From Bisporella sp. PMI_857 (taxonomy: Eukaryota > Ascomycota > Leotiomycetes > Helotiales > Helotiaceae), in NCBI GenBank assembly GCA_021307315.1, contig JAJSPD010000004.1, positions 186,001 to 250,000 of the forward strand: a stretch of DNA of 64,000 nt. The letters run 5' to 3'. Position numbers and translations under genes: made by a program. The notes under the pieces are model-generated. The model worked only from the letters and a program-made list of their open reading frames with translations. It ran no database searches and was not told where the DNA came from. Positions 57,831 to 64,000 of the stretch are shown here, piece by piece. Position 1 is the stretch's first letter, and the number at the start of each line of letters is the position of its first letter.

Positions 57831-59901
57831 TTTCCTTGATTGGATTATGGTTTGGGTTTTATGATTAGTAATTGATTAGATGATCGATGGGTGAAGATTG
57901 AAGATTCGTAATTAACTTTGGTTTTGAAAGAGCAAGTAAAAGGGAGGAGAGGAGCTGTCTTCCTTTTATGTCGGATATTGCACCAGTAACGAAGTACCAT
58001 GTCAGCCCTGTAGGGTTATTCGACATCAGAAGGTAAACGTTAGACCCGCCTTGCCAAGCGATATGTAGCTTATTAATCTGACGACATCCTGCAACGGCAA
58101 ACTCAAACCTCTTGTCTTGAGATGTGATGCTCCACAGAAGGGAAACACAGCGAATTCACACTCTTGAATGAGCTCATACTCGGCATGCATTCATTTAGCA
58201 ATGATATTTCCGTCGAAATAGCCCGCCGAATGCGATTGCGGTTGCGATTGCGACGGTGCGACCGAGCCGAGGCTTGGATTTTGTCATTCTTTCCTCCGAC
58301 CGTCCGTCAAGCCCTCGTTAGACCCGTCGGAGACAGTTATTTGCGATTTGGACAAGCCGTCCTAGGCATAAGTTAATGAGAGAGTGACATCTTAGCGGAG
58401 TTTATACTATTGTTACATTCATATTGTATGTCATCTTGGTGGCCTGACCTAACTTAAGAGATATACAAGGCACGTTATGGTTAAGGTTAGCGTTGACACC
58501 CCGAGAGCCAAACAAGCCCCTTTGGCTAAGAAGAATATATAAATGTGAATATGCCTGCAGCGATAATCGCTACTTAAGGTAGTAAGCTACTTCACCCTTG
58601 ACTCACCCTCTATTCAAATATAAAAGACTTGGAATTGACAAGTTTAAGGGACAGGAAGTATGAACACGCTTCATGCGAGCAGATGGGGACCAAGTAGGTG
58701 TGTGTAAAAATCACAAGTAGGAGGACGACAGATACGCCATCGTATATTCTGTTCTTTGAGATTTACTTAATATGTTCCCCTCTTGGTAAAGCCTGAGTGT
58801 CTCCATCTTCACGAGTGATGGCAACAAATGGCACAACAAGATTCCATCCGGCAACAGACCATTAGTTGGTAACAAAGTTGCCATCAACCACTACCTGGAT
58901 TACCACAATCGGTAGCCTAGTGTAGCAGTACGTGTGATATATTCTGGTGATCATAGGTAGAATAAAGTTCGCAATCAGACAGTTGAGATTCGTAAAGTAG
59001 AGCTTATCCCGCTTGTCTCCAGTGGATTTGTTGTTGTTTCTCCTAAGGCCCGGAGATAGCCCTAGCTCGGCTTTTATCAACATGCGCCACTCCAATCGAA
59101 CACATGGGTTTTGTAATAGTACTGCCAATATCTAGGTGAATATCTGACTTCACTATTATTTTTGCAGAGGTTGAACGAAGCGATACATGCTGCCCAATGA
59201 AGGACTTTGAACTGCAATTGATATACATATTTAAATCGCTGATGTCCCGGACCAATTGCTTCACTTATTCTGTGATATCATGACAATCCATAGCCCATCC
59301 ACTAAAAGGTGAGAAAAGGAGCTTAAGCGAGTTGAGCTAGTGTAATGAGGAAATCGGGGGCATACAAGTTCACTCCTAAGCATATATATATATACAAGAT
59401 CACAATAGAACCCATTGTTACATACGAGGTGGTCTGTTATGATTCTCCTTTAGAGCATTTTAGTTCAAGTCATATTCTATATCCGAATGGCCATATCTTT
59501 TGGTGTCAAGTTGCCCGCCAGACTTGAAATTCTCTCAAAACTGTGGGCTTGTACTCTAAAAATTGATTCCGCTGGGTAGTTAGTATCGAATTATAAATAC
59601 AATTGCTGTTCATGCGAAAAAAAATTTAAAAATTTAATTTGTATAACCCCCAAGATTGGATGTTTGGAAAAATGGAGATTCCGAACAAAGACCGAGGTTG
59701 CCAAGATATCAATTGAGCAGGGATAATTGCGTGCTCAGGGTCTAGATCAACCTCCATTTTTTGTATTGTTAAGCTTCACAGAGTTTTTTTTCCTGGTCCT
59801 CTGAGGCAATTCAGACCAAGTCGTCACGATTTGTTTTTCTGGTTTTTCTGTTGTTCTTGTTGTGATTATTATCGGTACTTTGCGCTCTATCATCTTTCAA
59901 G
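57831..59901. other. 2-kb divergent intergenic region, FMP52 and MET10
   Basis: Promoter region for two divergent genes. Small open frames (58164-58376 plus, 58862-59264 minus) show no domain features. A short TTGCGA-type repeat lies at 58231-58252, and an AT repeat near 59383-59393. No RNA gene was recognised. Confidence 0.45.
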
Positions 59902-62900
59902 ATGGGCAGTGTAATGGACCTAGACCCACCGATATCGCCATCGAGGAAGCGCAAAGCTGATGGAATTCTTGAACAACCAAAGAAAAACCAGGTAGGCTGA
60001 CTATAACTCCCTGAGCCGACACCACGAACTATCAATTGATATGCTACAGGAACCCGCAGGTGATGAGGTCCTCGATAGTACCTGGAATAGCAACGAGGAT
60101 TCACCTACCTTTCGAAAATTCTCTCAAAAGTCCTCGAGTCTGCCATTTGGCCAGCCAATTGATTTTGCGAGCATCAGCGGACCTACCTATATTACCGCTC
60201 AGACCTTGGTCCAGCAGGTCGCATATTCTCTCTCTGACAAGATCTTTTCATACTCACCAGAATCATTCGACCTCGATATTGCTGCGAAGAATTGGTCTGC
60301 ATTGAAAACTGAGAATGCCAATGGCTATACTACCAAGGTTGCTTCCATGCAAACTCGTACCGGGGCCGGATCAATTGCTCTCGGGTACATTTTCTCCAAG
60401 GATTTTGATCTCACGAAACGGCACATTCCTCAATCGCTGATTGCATCTTCATCCAGCTTGCACAACCTACGCTCTTCCTTGGATCAACTTTCCCTGCTAT
60501 ACTCAGTGGCAAACCCTTTCGTTGCTCATGTCGCCGCGGTTGATTATGCTCCAGGTTCCTCAGGACTAGTTACAGACTATGCTACTGCGTTGACCACCGC
60601 AGAGGATCTAGGGCTCGCTCTTGTCTCTAGTTCGTCTGCATATGAATCGCAGCATATGGCGCTCTTCTCCACCATACTGGCGTCAGTTCTGCCAACAGTT
60701 CACATTTACGATGGCATAAACGTTGGCAGGGATACAACACGAGTTATCGACGTCTTGAGTCAATCAGGATTGAAGAATATCTATAGCAATGTTGTGCAAA
60801 GGCTTTCAAAGCTCAGCAAGAGGGCCGATGCTGAGACTAAGGCTACCAGCCTGCTTGACGCTTTCAACAACGAGCTCGGGACTGCGTATGGATTGTTTGA
60901 GTATCATGGTCACAGTGCTGCAGAGAAAGTCCTTGTGGTATTTGGAAGTGTAGAGGCTTCCCTTGCAGTTACAATCGCAGAAAACCTCTCGAAGACCGGT
61001 GAAAAGGTTGGCGTGCTGAACGTTCGTGTCTACAGACCTTTCGCCGAGGAGGCTTTCTTGGAAGCCCTTCCTGCATCTGTTCGAAATCTTACTGTTCTTG
61101 GCCAGGTCCTGGATGAGACAGCTGTCGCAGACACATCCAGCCACTCAAGTTTATATGAGGACGTTCTAGCGGCCACTGTTTTCTCTGACAAGTTCGCTAC
61201 TTCGCCGTCCGTCATTGACTATAAGTATGCTAGGTCGCAAACTTTCACACCTCTTTCAATTGCTTCTATTCTGACCCTCAAGACTGTCGATGAAATCGAG
61301 GCAATGGAATTGATTTCCCCCAAGCAAGTCGAGCAATACACTTTCTGGGATCTCGAACATTCTTCCGCTGTGTCTGCGCCGGCGGCAATCAGCAAGTTGT
61401 TGTCTGGTGACTCCGCCAGCAATGTTGTGCTCAATCAAACCCATGACAACTTTGTTCAGGGCGGAACCGTTCGAACTGATATCCGCAGTTCCAAGAAGTC
61501 TATTGAGGCATACTACCCCGTCACTGAGGCGGATGCTGTTGTGGTTGGCGAAGCCAAGCTGCTGCAGGATGTCGGCATTGTCCAGAATATCAAAACTGGG
61601 GGTAAACTCATTGTCAAATTACCCGGCGCCAAAGATGAAGATTTGGAGAAGAAAATACCACTCTTTGTCCGAAATGATGTCAAATTCAGGAACATTCAGT
61701 TATTCGTTCTTGATCCGACGCTGTCTCCAGCCGTTGAGAAAGATCCTGCGGTTGAAACGATCCTACTGGAGCTTTCATTCTTGAAAGTTGCGAAGCCAGA
61801 TCTGCTTACTTCAAGCCAAAGACTCGTTGCTATCAATGGTAATACAGAAGTTTTTACAGAAGTTTCGGCAGATTTGGAGAAGGCACTTCGACCCTTTGAT
61901 ATCCCAGAGTCGTGGTCCGAAGTTGACGTTGATGCTGAAGTCCCTACTCTTCCTGCTACAATCAAATCGAGCAGTTTCACCGGGTTCGAGAAAGAGGAGG
62001 TTGAAGCCCCATCCCTTCTCCGCAGTTGGCGATCTGCTGCAAAGGGTCTTGTCTTCAAGGAAGCATATAGGACAGAGTCTGCTTTGCGACCAGATGTGTC
62101 TGTCAAAACATATGAGATTACTGTGCAGGAAAATAGGCGCTTGACACCTTTGACCTACGATCGCAATATTTTCCATATTGAATTCGATCTAGGACAGTCT
62201 GGTCTTAAGTACGCTATTGGAGAAGCTCTTGGAATTCACGCCGAGAATGATGTGGATGAGGTCAACGAGTTCATCAAATTCTATGGCCTCAACCCTGATG
62301 AGATCGTTGAGGTTGCATCTCGGGAGGACCCTAATGTCTTAGATACCCGAACTGTATTCCAATCCTTGACACAGAATATCGACATTTTCGGCAAACCACC
62401 AAAGAGATTCTACGAGGCACTTGCTGAGTTTGCAACGGATGAGAAGGAGAAGAAGGAATTGTTAACTCTCGGCGGTCCTGAAGGTGCCACTGAATTCAAG
62501 CGTCGCGCTGAGGTAGACACTATCACTTTCGCCGATGTTCTACTTGAATTTCAATCCGCACACCCAAGTTTCCATGACATCGTTCGCATTGTTAGTCCCA
62601 TGAAGCGCAGAGAATATTCTATTGCTTCTAGTCAAATGGTCGGACCTACCACCGTTGCTCTCATGATCGTGGTTGTTAATTGGGTAGATCCTAAGGGGCG
62701 CGATCGCTTTGGACAGGCAACGAGATATTTGAGCAGGCTTCCTGTCGGCGCAAAGGTCACTGCCAGTGTCAAGGCGTCCGTCATGAAGCTTCCAGCCAAG
62801 GACACAGCGCCTCTTATCATGGCAGGACTCGGTACTGGTCTTGCGCCGTTTCGTGCCTTCGTCCAATATCGCGCTATGCAAAAGGCGCAAGGGAAAGAGA

Positions 62901-63268
62901 TTGGCTCTATCCTTCTCTATATGGGATCTCGTCATCAGCGTGAAGAGTATCTCTACGGCGAGGAATGGGAGGCTTATCAAGATGCTGGTGTTATCACTCT
63001 TCTTGGCCGTGCCTTCTCCAGAGATCAGCCTCAAAAGATCTATATTCAAGACAGAATGCGTCAGACCATCGCAGATATCATCAAGGCTTACATCAAAGAA
63101 GAGGGAGCGTTCTACCTCTGCGGTCCTACATGGCCCGTGCCTGATGTCACCGAGGTGCTTCAGGAGGCTATTGCTCGTGATGCAAAGGCATCGAACAAGA
63201 AGGTGGACCCCAAAAAGGAGATTGAGAGATTGAAGGAGGGCCTAAGATATGTGCTTGAGGTATACTAG
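59902..63268 (+). CDS. MET10: Sulfite reductase [NADPH] flavoprotein component
   Basis: Exons 59902-59991 and 60050-63268 give 1102 residues. The first exon encodes MGSVMDLDPPISPSRKRKAD. Residues about 60-500 form the pyruvate-ferredoxin-oxidoreductase-like region found in fungal Met10 (TRTGAGSIALGYIFSKDFDL; AYGLFEYHGHSAAEKVLVVFG; VGVLNVRVYRPFAEEAF). The C-terminal reductase has an FAD-binding part (YAIGEALGIHAENDVDEVNE; RREYSIASSQ) and an NADPH-binding part (GLGTGLAPFRAFVQYRAMQ; GSILLYMGSRHQREEYLYGE; FYLCGPTWPVPDV). There is no separate flavodoxin domain, as is usual in fungi. It transfers electrons from NADPH to the siroheme subunit (Met5), which reduces sulfite to sulfide for cysteine and methionine synthesis in the cytosol. 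The gene is intact. Confidence 0.96.
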
Positions 63269-64000
63269 TGCAAATTATGAGCTGTAAATTTTTGAGATAT
63301 AACATACTTCAGCGTTAATATAGACTAAGCATGAATTCCAGAAAACGATGTACAACAATAGGTTCTGACTATTCTTCATTTTGTAACCTAAGTGCTAAAT
63401 TCATTTGTCATGACAAATTGGTCTACAGAATGTACTATAATATGTTTCTCTTACTCACATTATAGATATATTGAACTTTGGTTGATGCCGCCAAACGTTC
63501 CTGATCTGATAGGCGAGGTCAAGCTTACCACTCATGGACCCTTAGTAATCTAGATACGGAGGTTCTGAGATCTCAGAAGCATTGCATTTAAGGGTACGGG
63601 CCTGTTTTCAGGAAAGAACAGTCTATCTGGTTGTTAGTGGAGGCTAGGCATCTATTTAGTATACCAAGGCTTTTGTGATGTATTAGTAGCACATCAACCG
63701 TATGCAGGCGCTGGCGATCCAGCACAAAAATAGGGGATTCGAAAGGTTAGCATAACATTAGCCAACTTTGTCACTTGCACACACTAGACACTGTTCTCCA
63801 GTAGCCACGGGCATGGATACGAACGGATCTAATCATTTATAAGCACATTTCTGGCTCTGTGCTACTCCCGTGTCGTCTCGACATATCCGGTGATATGTAC
63901 CAAGGCGTGCATGCCTCCTTTACCATTATCTTGAACAATACTATGCAGCCAATTATGCAGGAACGGTGCTGAATTTCCCTTAGTTAAGTAAGCGGTGTAT
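63269..64000. other. 3' flank of MET10 and intergenic DNA to window end
   Basis: About 730 AT-rich bases with no open frame or recognisable feature; the next gene is outside the window. Confidence 0.5.

Noticed and set aside
58164..58376. Plus-strand open frame with Arg/Leu repeats
   Set aside because: The repeats come from a short TTGCGA-type DNA repeat; no other feature supports a gene.

Overview
This window is nuclear DNA from a filamentous ascomycete (Pezizomycotina). The evidence is small GT-AG introns of about 45-110 bases with CTAAC/CTGAC-type branch sites, a Zn2Cys6 regulator, a Yap1-type bZIP factor, an ExgD-type membrane exo-glucanase and a DHA2 drug transporter. Gene content and style fit Leotiomycetes (Helotiales-like), but that placement is inference. 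I saw no rRNA, functional tRNA, CRISPR array, intact transposon or viral gene. Exon boundaries below were worked out by hand from splice signals, frame continuity and family motifs.

Layout. 1-3.0 kb: an areA GATA-like/DUF3295 regulatory protein (+). 3.0-10.2 kb: a gene-empty interval between two convergent genes, rich in homopolymers and microsatellites. 10.2-12.2 kb: an EAF-family elongation factor (-) and a small TPR-like protein (-). 13.0-15.2 kb: an eight-exon Baeyer-Villiger-type flavin monooxygenase (+). 15.4-18.4 kb: a long HSL-type alpha/beta hydrolase (-) with one splice junction that does not fit. 19.0-21.5 kb: TSR2 (+) and a BSD-domain protein (-), tail to tail. 23.1-25.2 kb: the oxidative-stress factor Yap1/AP-1 (+). 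25.2-28.3 kb: no clear gene, with possible remains of a decayed one. 28.3-30.4 kb: ExgD (-), divergent from the branched-chain keto acid dehydrogenase E1 beta gene (30.9-32.2 kb, +).

32.7-35.2 kb: F-actin capping protein alpha (seven exons) and cytochrome b5 (both +). 35.7-36.4 kb: a RING protein (-). 37.1-39.9 kb: a DHA2 transporter (+) and a GNAT acetyltransferase (-). 40.2-43.8 kb: importin Kap123 (+). 44.2-45.9 kb: an unrecognised disordered protein (-). 46.7-49.5 kb: a Zn2Cys6 regulator (+) and an aldo-keto reductase (-), tail to tail. 50.4-56.8 kb: an Rsm1/NIPA-like C3HC zinc-finger protein, a SNF2 ATPase and a small probably mitochondrial protein that looks frameshifted (all +). 57.0-57.8 kb: FMP52 (-). 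59.9-63.3 kb: the sulfite reductase flavoprotein MET10 (+).

Most genes are housekeeping, and strands alternate so that many neighbours form divergent or convergent pairs. The genes do not form an obvious pathway cluster. The only loosely coherent accessory groups are the monooxygenase next to the hydrolase, and the Zn2Cys6 regulator next to the aldo-keto reductase. The most unusual signals concern gene structure: frame-preserving stop-free introns in Yap1 (inside the redox domain) and in the transporter, an apparent GC-AG intron, 11- and 19-base internal exons, a NAGNAG acceptor, three apparent one-base frame conflicts, and long ATG-free leaders. I found no convincing new multi-gene system.
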